Shown here piece after piece: positions 33,039 through 40,964 of a DNA stretch of 64,000 bases. The first letter of the stretch is position 1; the number at the start of each line of letters is the position of its first letter. This DNA comes from Lawsonella sp012842085 (GTDB lineage: Bacteria; Actinomycetota; Actinomycetes; Mycobacteriales; Mycobacteriaceae), in NCBI GenBank assembly GCA_036749735.1, contig DAINXV010000002.1:361658-425657 (forward strand), written 5' to 3'. The notes under the pieces were generated by a model. The model had not been told where the DNA came from and searched no databases. It worked only from the letters and a program-made list of their open reading frames with translations. The position numbers were made by a program, and so were the translations under genes.

Positions 33039-35774
33039 TTACTTGGAACTATTTTTCACCATATTCCGCAGTACGTACTGCAGAATTCCGCCGTTGCGAT
33101 AGTAATCCGCTTCACCGGGAGTATCGATCCGTACAACGGCATCAAACTCTATGGCATCCCCATTATCTTTACGGGCAACAACCGCTACAGTCTGGGGAAT
33201 ATCGCCGTCGTTAAGTGCGGTAATACCTGAAATATCGAAAGTTTCAGTTCCATCCAAGCCTAAACTTTCGTGGCTTTCATTTTCAGGGAACTGGAGGGGT
33301 ATGACGCCCATACCAATGAGGTTGGAACGGTGAATCCGTTCAAACGACTCGGCAATTACTGCTTTCACGCCAAGCAGTTTGGTGCCCTTCGCGGCCCAGT
33401 CACGGGAGGATCCGGTACCGTATTCTTTTCCACCCAAAACCACTAGCGGAATATTTTGCACAGCATAGTTTTGCGCAGCGTCGTAAATAAATGCTTGCGG
33501 CGCGCCGTTCTGAGTGAAGTCGCGCGTATATCCTCCACTTACGCCGTCCAACAGTTGGTTTTGGAGACGAATATTGGCGAAAGTGCCGCGAACCATAATT
33601 TCGTGGTTGCCGCGGCGTGAACCGAAGGAGTTGTAATCCTTGCGTTCCACTCCAAAAGAGTCAAGATACTTGGCTGCCGGGGTACCCGGTTTGATTGCCG
33701 AAGCAGGGGAGATGTGGTCTGTGGTGACCGAATCACCGAGCTTCGCCAGGACTCGTGCACCCTTAATATCTTCGACCGGATCCGGTTCAATACCCATTCC
33801 GTCGAAGTAGGGTGCACGCCGAATATAGGTGGAGTTTTCATCCCACTCAAAAAGGTCTCCATCCGGGGTGTCTAGCGACTGCCACATTTCGTCCCCAGTG
33901 AAAACGTCAGCGTAGTCCTCCGCATACATATCTTCCGTTATGGACGACTTGATAATCGCTTCAACGTCTTCATTGGAGGGCCAAATATCCGCAAGGAAGA
34001 CATCCTTACCGTTGTCATCTTGACCAAGCGGCTCGTTGTCGAAATCAATATCCAACGTGCCAGCCAGCGCATAGGCGATAACTAACGGGGGAGACGCCAA
34101 ATAGTTCATCTTAATATCGGGGTTGATGCGACCCTCAAAGTTGCGGTTACCAGAGAGAATAGAACAGGCAGCCAAATCATTTTCCTGAATAGCTGCAGAT
34201 ACTTCAGGAATAAGGGGGCCACCATTGCCGATACAAGCGGTGCAACCATAACCGGATAGGTAGAAACCAAGTTTTTCAAGGTCATCCCACAGGCCGGCTG
34301 TACGGTAGTAATCCGTCACCACCTGCGATCCAGGTCCCATAGTGGTTTTTACCCAAGGCTTCGTCTGCAGTCCTTTAGCAACTGCGTTGCGTGCCAGCAG
34401 ACCGGCAGCCAGCATGACTGACGGGTTAGAAGTGTTGGTACAAGAGGTGATAGAAGCTATACCAATAATGCCGTGGTCGAGCTCAAAGTCACCATAGTCG
34501 GCACTAGACACCTTAATCGGATTCGAGGGACGGCCTGCCGCCTCGCCTTCACCATCTGGGTCATCCGTGTAGTCTTGTACAGCCTTGCGCCATGCCTCTT
34601 TAGCGTCTGTGAGAGCGATGCGGTCTTGGGGGCGCTTCGGGCCGGCAATAGAAGGAACCACGGTTCCAAGATCAAGCTCGAGATACTCGGAGTATTCGGG
34701 CTCGTTAGCAGGATCGTGCCAAAGGCCCTGGGCTTTTGCGTAAGCCTCAACGCGGGCAATGCTTTCCTCATCGCGGCCGGTGAGCCGCAGATAGTCTAGT
34801 GTCTCGTCGTCAATGGGGAAGATGGCGCAGGTCGAGCCATATTCTGGGGACATATTGCCAATTGTGGCGCGGTTGGCAAGAGGAACCGACGCAATACCGT
34901 CACCATAAAATTCAACAAATTTTCCGACCACACCGTGCTGGCGCAGCATGTCGGTAATAGTGAGCACAACGTCGGTGGCGGTAACACCCGGCTGAGTTTC
35001 TCCCACGAGTTTGAATCCAACCACACGCGGAATCAACATGGAGATCGGTTGGCCAAGCATAGCGGCTTCTGCCTCAATACCGCCGACGCCCCATCCAAGG
35101 ATGCCCAAACCGTTCTGCATAGTGGTGTGCGAGTCGGTTCCCACACAAGTGTCCGGATAAAGAACATTATCCTTTTCCATTACGACGCGGGCTAAGTACT
35201 CGATATTTACCTGGTGCACAATGCCAGTGCCTGGAGGAACAACGCGGAAGTTAGAAAAGGCGTCCTGCCCCCAGCGCAGGAATTGGTAGCGCTCCGCATT
35301 GCGTTCGTACTCGATGGCTACGTTCTTTTCGTAAGCGTCAGGAGTTCCGAAAAACTCCACAATGACAGAGTGATCAATGACCATTTCTGCGGGGTTAAGA
35401 GGATTAACCTGGTCAGGGTCGCCTCCCAGGGCCGTGACTGCTTGGCGCATAGTAGCCAGATCAACGACACAGGGGACACCAGTAAAGTCCTGCATAATGA
35501 CACGGGCTGGAGTGAACTGAATCTCCGTATCTGGCTCGGCAGCGGGATCCCACTGCGCCAGTGCATTGATATGCTCTGCCGTAACATTTAAGCCATCTTC
35601 GGTGCGAAGCAGATTTTCAGCTAAAACCTTCAGAGCGTAAGGCAGCTTCTCAACCCCCGCTACCTTTTTGAGGTTGAAGTACTGGTACTGCTTGCCATTC
35701 GCCTCGAGTGTGTCGAGAGCGTTAAAACTGTTTTTACTCGTCACGTGCGCTCCAGTTGTTGATTGTGCGGACAT
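33039..35774 (-). CDS. acn: aconitate hydratase (aconitase A)
   Basis: A 911-residue [4Fe-4S] enzyme of the citric acid cycle converting citrate to isocitrate. Cluster cysteines are in ASITSCTNTSNPS and YGCTACIGNGGPL; other motifs are CVGTDSHTTMQNGLG, DFTGVPCVVDLATMR and YGTGSSRDWAAKGT in the swivelling C-terminal domain. The ATG at 35774 has TAACCT six bases upstream, consistent with leaderless transcription; a GTG at 35744 with GGAG before it (MTSKNSFNAL) better resembles family N-termini and may be the real start. The AcnR repressor gene often next to acn is not present in the window. Confidence 0.96.
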   Translation of the reverse strand: MSAQSTTGAHVTSKNSFNALDTLEANGKQYQYFNLKKVAGVEKLPYALKVLAENLLRTEDGLNVTAEHINALAQWDPAAEPDTEIQFTPARVIMQDFTGVPCVVDLATMRQAVTALGGDPDQVNPLNPAEMVIDHSVIVEFFGTPDAYEKNVAIEYERNAERYQFLRWGQDAFSNFRVVPPGTGIVHQVNIEYLARVVMEKDNVLYPDTCVGTDSHTTMQNGLGILGWGVGGIEAEAAMLGQPISMLIPRVVGFKLVGETQPGVTATDVVLTITDMLRQHGVVGKFVEFYGDGIASVPLANRATIGNMSPEYGSTCAIFPIDDETLDYLRLTGRDEESIARVEAYAKAQGLWHDPANEPEYSEYLELDLGTVVPSIAGPKRPQDRIALTDAKEAWRKAVQDYTDDPDGEGEAAGRPSNPIKVSSADYGDFELDHGIIGIASITSCTNTSNPSVMLAAGLLARNAVAKGLQTKPWVKTTMGPGSQVVTDYYRTAGLWDDLEKLGFYLSGYGCTACIGNGGPLIPEVSAAIQENDLAACSILSGNRNFEGRINPDIKMNYLASPPLVIAYALAGTLDIDFDNEPLGQDDNGKDVFLADIWPSNEDVEAIIKSSITEDMYAEDYADVFTGDEMWQSLDTPDGDLFEWDENSTYIRRAPYFDGMGIEPDPVEDIKGARVLAKLGDSVTTDHISPASAIKPGTPAAKYLDSFGVERKDYNSFGSRRGNHEIMVRGTFANIRLQNQLLDGVSGGYTRDFTQNGAPQAFIYDAAQNYAVQNIPLVVLGGKEYGTGSSRDWAAKGTKLLGVKAVIAESFERIHRSNLIGMGVIPLQFPENESHESLGLDGTETFDISGITALNDGDIPQTVAVVARKDNGDAIEFDAVVRIDTPGEADYYRNGGILQYVLRNMVKNSSK

Positions 35775-35780
35775 GTTTAC

Positions 35781-35822
35781 AGGTTACATGAGGCTTTGTC
35801 ATAACCTTGAGTCGAAACTCAA
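35781..35822. promoter_or_regulatory. acn promoter and palindrome in the divergent acn / 35889 gap
   Basis: On the reverse strand TAACCT (35786-35781) is a -10 candidate for acn. TTGAGT-CGAA-ACTCAA (35807-35822) is a perfect inverted repeat about 25 bases upstream of it, suitable for a regulator of aconitase. Confidence 0.45.
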
Positions 35823-35888
35823 CTACTACCGTCTTATTAAGTAGACTTAGCCGTATTGCTGTAATCGCATCGTAATAGGGAGATCAAT

Positions 35889-36437
35889 ATGCCGTCTCAA
35901 GTAGTGTCGTTGCCTACCTTCACCGACGATCCGGCACTGCCGCGAGATGTTAATCCTGCACAGATAGCTAAGGACTTAAACGAGACTGGCGTATCTGCTC
36001 CTGCGGAACTCGTACCAACTCTGCAAAAGCGGGTAGAAGCGGCCAAAACCCACGGCATTGATTTGAAGATTGTCTACTATCCCGGTGTTGACGCACATTT
36101 TACGAGCCCGCGAAATTTGGCAGAGCTTCTGAAAGAGGAAGTTCCTGGCACCATATTGGTTCTAAACGACAAGCAGGTTGGATCGTATAGCCCTAATATT
36201 CCGCGTTACGCTCTCGAGCGTTCCGAACATAATATTGACCTGGTAGCGGGAGCACCTGATCTTTATGCTGCCCAACCCGTGGTGCAGGTAGATACTTTTA
36301 TTCGTGACGTTGCGGCTCAACCAAAAAATTGGACGCCGTTTATTAGTGCGGGCGTCGTTTCTTTGGTGCTGGTAGCCGCAGTCATTGTTGTTTTTATGCG
36401 GCGTAAATTGGATCAGTTAAACGCTTCCGCAGAGTAG
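35889..36437 (+). CDS. Rv1476-like single-pass membrane protein
   Basis: A 182-residue protein. The first 140 residues form a soluble domain (starting MPSQVVSLPTFTDDPALPRD, with IDLKIVYYPGVDAHF and GTILVLNDKQVGSYSPN), and residues 155-173 are a transmembrane helix (VVSLVLVAAVIVVFMRR) followed by a short basic cytoplasmic tail, so the domain faces outward or needs a non-cleaved signal. It occupies the place of M. tuberculosis Rv1476, between acn and ripA. The alpha/beta pattern recalls TPM-like domains. Its function is unknown; adjacency to ripA hints at an envelope role. Confidence 0.78.
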   Translation: MPSQVVSLPTFTDDPALPRDVNPAQIAKDLNETGVSAPAELVPTLQKRVEAAKTHGIDLKIVYYPGVDAHFTSPRNLAELLKEEVPGTILVLNDKQVGSYSPNIPRYALERSEHNIDLVAGAPDLYAAQPVVQVDTFIRDVAAQPKNWTPFISAGVVSLVLVAAVIVVFMRRKLDQLNASAE

Positions 36438-36503
36438 CCACTTTTTGGGTGGCAACAATCCCACTATTTGGACACTCTGGTATAACTCATCTTTATCCTA
36501 TTT

Positions 36504-36545
36504 CCGCAGGTAGCCCTAAAATATGGGTCTACCTGCGGTTACTTA
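36504..36545 (+). terminator. terminator after the Rv1476-like gene
   Basis: CCGCAGGTAG (36504-36513) pairs perfectly with CTACCTGCGG (36529-36538), with CCC/GGG extending the stem, followed by TTACTTAC. The T run is broken, so efficiency is uncertain. It lies upstream of the predicted ripA riboswitch. Confidence 0.7.
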
Positions 36546-36604
36546 CATGCATGTAATTATGTTAAACAAGTTTTAATTGTTTCATAAGTGTCGTACGGTA
36601 CATA

Positions 36605-36690
36605 TGACACCAAAGTGCAAACTGCTTAGTAGTTTAGGGGGACCGGCTACGGGGAAGGAACCGGTCCGCCAACTTAGCGGTGTGGAGGAT
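36605..36690 (+). ncRNA. probable c-di-AMP (ydaO-type) riboswitch in the ripA leader
   Basis: The closing stem P1 can form from ACACC (36607-36611) and GGTGT (36679-36683). Inside, a small hairpin AAACT...AGTTT is followed at once by GGGGGACCGG, then CTACGGGGAAGG, ACCGGTCCG and CCAACTTAGCGG. The order hairpin, GGGGGACC, GGGG-A, CCG-CAGC-like 3' strand copies the ydaO consensus. ydaO riboswitches are known ahead of NlpC/P60 and Rpf cell-wall hydrolases in actinobacteria, which fits ripA directly downstream. The GGAGGA ribosome site (36684-36689) touches the 3' strand of P1, so control could be at translation. The element looks shorter than typical members. Confidence 0.55.
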
Positions 36691-36694
36691 AACA

Positions 36695-38332
36695 GTGGGC
36701 ACTCATAACAAAACCGATAATAAAAAGAAGCTTCTGAACACTGGCCGCGCTCTTGTAGGCGTCGGTGTAACTGGAGCTGTCGCTTTTACTGGTGTCGGCG
36801 TCGGGGGAGCCACACCACACACGGATTTGCACAAGACCCATGCCGGAGGGGGAGTTGACGCTAATGACTTGCTCCGCCAATTGGGTCGTGCGAACGAAGA
36901 TCTCCGTACCCTTAATGCTCAACTAGCCCAAGACCGCGAACGTGCGAATAAAGCGTTGGTTGATCTTCAGAACGCACGCGAGAACGCCGCTAGTGCTCGC
37001 GACCAAGCAAAATTAGCAGCTGAGGATTTAGACAAAGCCCATCGCCAACTAATGGCAGCCCAAGAAGAGCTCAATGCTATTGCGGCTAATGCATACCGCA
37101 CCGCTGCCACCAGCAACACCGCTGTTGACTTGATGAGTGGGGAAGATCCCGATGCAGTTGTAGCACGAGAAGCTTTACTCGCTCGCACCGCCGCACAACA
37201 AAGCGCGGTAGTCGATAGCTTGAAGCAGGCACGGGCAGCAAACGCTAATAAGGCAGCTGAAGCACGTGCAAAAGAAGCGGCTGCAGAGACAGCCCGACAA
37301 GTAGCAATTAACTACAACCGGGATGCAAACGACATCTTGTTGGCCGCTACCACTGCAGTTCGCTCAAAAGAGAAGGAAATTGCGCGGATTGAGCAGCAAC
37401 GTGCCGAAATAGCCGTCAGCTTGCAAACCGTCCAAACTGACACTGATGGTGGCGGTTCAATAAACATTGACCGGCAAGCAGTTATTGAAGCACTCGTCCT
37501 TACTGGTGACTTTGCGCGCGCCGCTGCTGCAGCAGACGTTGATCTTAATGAGATTGAGACTGTTGAGGATCTCGCCCAACTTCCACTTGAGGTCCTGCAA
37601 GCTATTCCACCTGAGTTGTGGGAACGCTTGGGCCTCCAGGTGCGTCGACAAATTGCTAAAAAAAGCCCAGAAGCCGCAAATGTTCTGGGGGTAGCCACAG
37701 AAGTTCATAAGGGGAACCTGCCCCACACTGCTTTAGTTACCGCCAATGTGCAGCTCTTAAAATCTGTTCCCAATGCGATTAGAGCGCGTCAGGCTGAACA
37801 AGAGCAATACATCATCCCCGAAGATAGCTCTGGCGACGGTTACTACCAGTCGTCTGACCAAACGGTGTCTCGGGATCGTCCCAGCTTAGCCGCACGGTTG
37901 CTGTCGAGCCGCGCTCAGATCGAGAAGGTTATTCGCCGCGGAATGTCACAGCTGGGTGTTCCATATGCATGGGGTGGTGGCAACATTTACGGCCCGACAC
38001 GCGGTATTCGGGACGGCGGTGTCGCGGATTCCTACGGCGACTACAACAAGATCGGTTTCGACTGTTCGGGATTGATGGTCTACGCCTTTGCAGCTGTGGG
38101 CTTTAACCTTCCACACTATTCGGGATACCAGTACACTTCCGGAACGCAGATCCCCGTGGCCTTGATGAAACGCGGAGATATGCTGTTTTACGGCCCTGGT
38201 GGATCCCAGCACGTCGCACTATATCTGGGTGACGGAATGATGCTGGAAGCACCACAGTCTGGAGACGTTGTTAAAGTGTCACCAGTGCGGTGGGAAGGCA
38301 TGACTCCAATGGCTGTCAGGATGATTCTGTAA
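36695..38332 (+). CDS. ripA: RipA-like secreted NlpC/P60 peptidoglycan endopeptidase
   Basis: A 545-residue exported hydrolase. I chose GTG 36695, 5 bases after GGAGGA. Residues 1-45 form a signal peptide (basic start, then ALVGVGVTGAVAFTGVGVGG). Residues 60-260 are a long Ala/Glu-rich coiled coil that resembles the autoinhibitory region of RipA. The catalytic domain is the last 130 residues: PYAWGGGNIYG, the nucleophile FDCSGLMVYAF, and QHVALYLGDG with the catalytic His. RipA cuts peptide cross-links to separate daughter cells. In mycobacteria ripB follows; here an unrelated convergent gene overlaps its last 17 bases. Confidence 0.92.
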   Translation: MGTHNKTDNKKKLLNTGRALVGVGVTGAVAFTGVGVGGATPHTDLHKTHAGGGVDANDLLRQLGRANEDLRTLNAQLAQDRERANKALVDLQNARENAASARDQAKLAAEDLDKAHRQLMAAQEELNAIAANAYRTAATSNTAVDLMSGEDPDAVVAREALLARTAAQQSAVVDSLKQARAANANKAAEARAKEAAAETARQVAINYNRDANDILLAATTAVRSKEKEIARIEQQRAEIAVSLQTVQTDTDGGGSINIDRQAVIEALVLTGDFARAAAAADVDLNEIETVEDLAQLPLEVLQAIPPELWERLGLQVRRQIAKKSPEAANVLGVATEVHKGNLPHTALVTANVQLLKSVPNAIRARQAEQEQYIIPEDSSGDGYYQSSDQTVSRDRPSLAARLLSSRAQIEKVIRRGMSQLGVPYAWGGGNIYGPTRGIRDGGVADSYGDYNKIGFDCSGLMVYAFAAVGFNLPHYSGYQYTSGTQIPVALMKRGDMLFYGPGGSQHVALYLGDGMMLEAPQSGDVVKVSPVRWEGMTPMAVRMIL

Positions 38333-39086
38333 ACATCCAATGTGCCCAGGCAGCTCCTCGCGCATTTTGGGCTGCCCGAATAAGAGGACGCAATTCTTGC
38401 TCAGCATGTGAGGCGTGCGTTTCTACCACTTCCACAATCGCCAACACATGGTCAGCGGCATTCAATAACTGTAAATAGTCGTTTGTGACCGACTTGGGAT
38501 ATGCAGCGACATCACTGACAAGTAGCTTCTGGTCCAAGTCAATGAGGGCGTTTCTTAAATCTTCAGCAAGATCGGATTCTGGTCTTATGAGATTGTTTTT
38601 GGAGGCGAGCCGCTGCAACGAAAAATCCTCTAGCTCTCGTAATCTTCCTAACGCCTGCCGAGGACTTTGGTTAATGAGAGGCGGAAGTGTGCACTCAAAC
38701 CTATCAATCCGCCATTCAATTATTTTTTCAGAAACAAACTGAGACGTCAGCAAAAATTCGGTATCAAAAAGACCATCCAATTGAGTTCGTGCAACACCAA
38801 AGAAGATACCTTCGCCACCACGCGTCAATACCGCTTCCTGAACCTCCTGATGTGCTGGTAGCTCCTCAACTGCGCCTACTGTGGCTTGCACAAACCGCAT
38901 GTCGGATTTTTGCACAAGTTTAATGACTTCAATGAGGTTGTTGAAGGTTTTTCCGTCAGCATTGCGGAGACGTTGAGTTGGTGCCCACTGGTTGATAACG
39001 TCAAAAAAGTTATCTAAAGGTTCCCTGCCCTTTTTGAGCTCTGGAAACCACCAAGCGGCCGACGTTAGTGGTGATCCCATACCCAC
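38316..39086 (-). CDS. protein of unknown function
   Basis: A 256-residue soluble, mainly helical protein that I do not recognise. The GTG at 39086 has TACCTT six bases upstream, suggesting a leaderless start; ATG 39080 is an alternative. There is no signal peptide, membrane segment or clear metal motif. Notable stretches are AAWWFPELKKGREPLDNF near the N-terminus, GGEGIFFGVARTQLDGLF in the middle and a C-terminal helix rich in Ala, Glu and His (VVETHASHAEQELRPLIRA). It converges on ripA with a 17-base overlap and is divergent from the DUF3097 gene. Reading-frame length and normal codon use support a real gene. Confidence 0.7.
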   Translation of the reverse strand: MGMGSPLTSAAWWFPELKKGREPLDNFFDVINQWAPTQRLRNADGKTFNNLIEVIKLVQKSDMRFVQATVGAVEELPAHQEVQEAVLTRGGEGIFFGVARTQLDGLFDTEFLLTSQFVSEKIIEWRIDRFECTLPPLINQSPRQALGRLRELEDFSLQRLASKNNLIRPESDLAEDLRNALIDLDQKLLVSDVAAYPKSVTNDYLQLLNAADHVLAIVEVVETHASHAEQELRPLIRAAQNARGAAWAHWMFTESS

Positions 39087-39113
39087 ATCTTAAAGGTATG
39101 TAGAGTAGTCATC
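39084..39113. promoter_or_regulatory. divergent, overlapping leaderless promoters
   Basis: Forward: TAGAGT (39101-39106), seven bases, then the ATG at 39114. Reverse: TACCTT (39098-39093), six bases, then the GTG at 39086. Only 27 bases separate the two start codons, so the two promoters must compete for the same DNA. Confidence 0.5.
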
Positions 39114-39944
39114 ATGTCGAAGTGGGTTGATCGATATGCGAATGCCTCAATAACGTCTAAGAAGCGTTCTAAGCATAATTTTCCACAGGTTGAGGGAACT
39201 TATGGATTGGTGATTGAAGATGGCGTCAGTGAGTTTTGTGGCGCCATTGTGGGGTATGAAAAATCGCGGAGCGGTCTTTTAGTTCGCCTTGAGGATAGAC
39301 ACGGAAACACTCGTGTTTTTGCAACATATCCGGGTGCTTTACTTCTGGAAGGCAAACCGATTCACCTGATACGCCCAAAGCAACCTGCATCACGCGGTTC
39401 GCAACACTCCAATAGTGGTTCGCGGATTGATCATAATCATGTCCGAGCAAAGACAGCTAAAGAATCACGTATCTGGGTTGAAGGTAAACACGATGCGGCC
39501 ATTGTGCAACAGGTATGGGGGCACGACCTAGCCGTCGAAGGCATCGTAGTTGAAGAACTTGCGGGGTTAGATAATCTGCTAGACCGCCTTCATGAATTTG
39601 AACCTTCTCCCACGCGCCGTATTGGGGTATTGGCAGATCACCTTATTGAAGGCACTAAAGAGGCACAGATTGCCGCACAGGCAGGAGAAAACGTTCTTAT
39701 TACTGGGCATCCCTATGTTGATATTTGGGAAGCAGTTAAACCTGAAACTGTAGGTATAACAGCGTGGCCAAAGGTACCCATGGGGGAGGATTGGAAAACC
39801 GGTGTGTGCCATCGGCTCAACTGGGGAACTCCGCAAGACGGCTGGAAACACATATCCCAAAACGTCAACACCTACCGCGATCTGGAGCCTGCCTTAATTG
39901 GTGCGGTTGAACGTTTAATCGACTTTGTTGCCGCAGGCAGTTAA
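39114..39944 (+). CDS. DUF3097 family protein
   Basis: A 276-residue protein matching the actinobacterial DUF3097 family as I remember it. Residues 28-85 form a small barrel-like N-domain (VEGTYGLVIEDG, GLLVRLEDRHGNTRVF). The rest contains SRIWVEGKHDAAIVQQVWG, then RIGVLADHLIEGTKEAQIA and LITGHPYVDIWEAVKP, a layout resembling a Toprim nucleotidyl-transfer fold (Glu in WVEGKHDA, Asp in LADHL). The biochemical role is unknown. No ribosome site is seen; a -10 box seven bases before the ATG suggests leaderless expression. Confidence 0.8.
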   Translation: MSKWVDRYANASITSKKRSKHNFPQVEGTYGLVIEDGVSEFCGAIVGYEKSRSGLLVRLEDRHGNTRVFATYPGALLLEGKPIHLIRPKQPASRGSQHSNSGSRIDHNHVRAKTAKESRIWVEGKHDAAIVQQVWGHDLAVEGIVVEELAGLDNLLDRLHEFEPSPTRRIGVLADHLIEGTKEAQIAAQAGENVLITGHPYVDIWEAVKPETVGITAWPKVPMGEDWKTGVCHRLNWGTPQDGWKHISQNVNTYRDLEPALIGAVERLIDFVAAGS

Positions 39945-39954
39945 TGCTGCTTGT

Positions 39955-40710
39955 TTAGTACAGCGTTGTTTCAGCAGGCAGCTTAGCGTCAACAACCAAC
40001 CCAATAATGCCGAGAGTAAAACAACAACCCATCACTAGCAGCATTGCAGGGCTGGGGTTATTCACAGCAGCCTCTCCCATGAGGGTGACGGCCACAGTAC
40101 CCGGGATCATTCCCACCACAGTAGCCAAAGCATAGGGGACTGTTTTTACGTCTGTTAAAGCTGCCGCATAGTTAAGAATCGAAAAAGGAACTACGGGGAT
40201 AAGGCGCAGCGATCCTACTGCTAGCCAACCCCGTCGCTCTAGACGTTCATTGATGGCGTCAACCAACGGATGCTGCATATGCTTTTTAACCCAGTCCCGC
40301 CCCATGTGGCGAGCCAACCAAAACGCCAATACTCCGGAGATAGTGGTGGCGCTTAAACAAACCATAATGGCTATCGGCGGGGGAAACAGCACCCCTGAAG
40401 TCAACGTAAAAATGGTCCGGGGGATGGGGAACAGTGTCAGAAAAACGTACAGAATAAAGAAAGCAAAAGGAAACCAACTACCAAGGCTTTCCGAAGCAGC
40501 ACGAACCTCGGCCAAAGGTGGCGTGTCGACAACAAAAATGATGGCCAAAAATAGTAGTGCGACGCCAACGGTAATAATCTGTTTGAATAAACCCGCGTTT
40601 TTAAAGGTTTTCCATACTTCAGTCACGAAAAGAACGAAAAGCTCATAGAGCTGCTGCCAAAAACGCAACAGCTTTTGCTTCGTAGAAAGAGGCTCTGGCT
40701 TTTCGTTCAT
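39955..40710 (-). CDS. TVP38/TMEM64 (VTT domain) membrane protein
   Basis: A 251-residue integral membrane protein. After a cytoplasmic N-tail it has about six hydrophobic segments. The VTT core includes FPIPRTIFTLTSGVLFPPPIA with its half-helix, FWLARHMGRDWVKKH and the RLIPVVPFSILNYAAALTDV segment, which carries the conserved Arg and Pro residues. Relatives of this DedA-like group are scramblases or lipid-linked transporters; the substrate here is unknown. It converges on the DUF3097 gene, with 10 bases between stops. Confidence 0.86.
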   Translation of the reverse strand: MNEKPEPLSTKQKLLRFWQQLYELFVLFVTEVWKTFKNAGLFKQIITVGVALLFLAIIFVVDTPPLAEVRAASESLGSWFPFAFFILYVFLTLFPIPRTIFTLTSGVLFPPPIAIMVCLSATTISGVLAFWLARHMGRDWVKKHMQHPLVDAINERLERRGWLAVGSLRLIPVVPFSILNYAAALTDVKTVPYALATVVGMIPGTVAVTLMGEAAVNNPSPAMLLVMGCCFTLGIIGLVVDAKLPAETTLY

Positions 40711-40752
40711 AATGCTTTAGCGTACTGCAGAAAGATAAAACCCTAGAAATGT

Positions 40753-40780
40753 AAAAACCCCGACTATCACTAGTCGGGGT
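40753..40780 (-). terminator. terminator after tRNA-Leu (reverse strand)
   Basis: ACCCCGACTA (40757-40766) pairs perfectly with TAGTCGGGGT (40771-40780) around a four-base loop; on the reverse strand it ends in TTTTTA. It starts one base past the encoded CCA end of the tRNA. Confidence 0.9.
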
Positions 40781-40871
40781 TGGTGTCCGAGGGGGGACTT
40801 GAACCCCCACGCCCGTTTAATTAGGCACTAGCACCTCAAGCTAGCGCGTCTGCCAATTCCGCCACTCGGAC
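40781..40871 (-). tRNA. tRNA-Leu (anticodon GAG)
   Basis: A 91-base class II tRNA with a long variable arm. The acceptor strands GTCCGAG and CTCGGAC pair over 7 bp, discriminator A is followed by an encoded CCA (40783-40781). The anticodon arm is CTAGC-TTGAGGT-GCTAG, giving anticodon GAG at 40837-40835, which reads CUC and CUU. The T-arm contains GGTTCAAGTCC. A terminator follows directly. Confidence 0.96.
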
Positions 40872-40964
40872 CCACTATTTACTTCTCAGCACGTAATGAA
40901 GCATTTCCGCGCTGCTCGATTCAATTTACTTCAAGTTTTCAAGTTCCCCAAATCCGCAGGTCAA

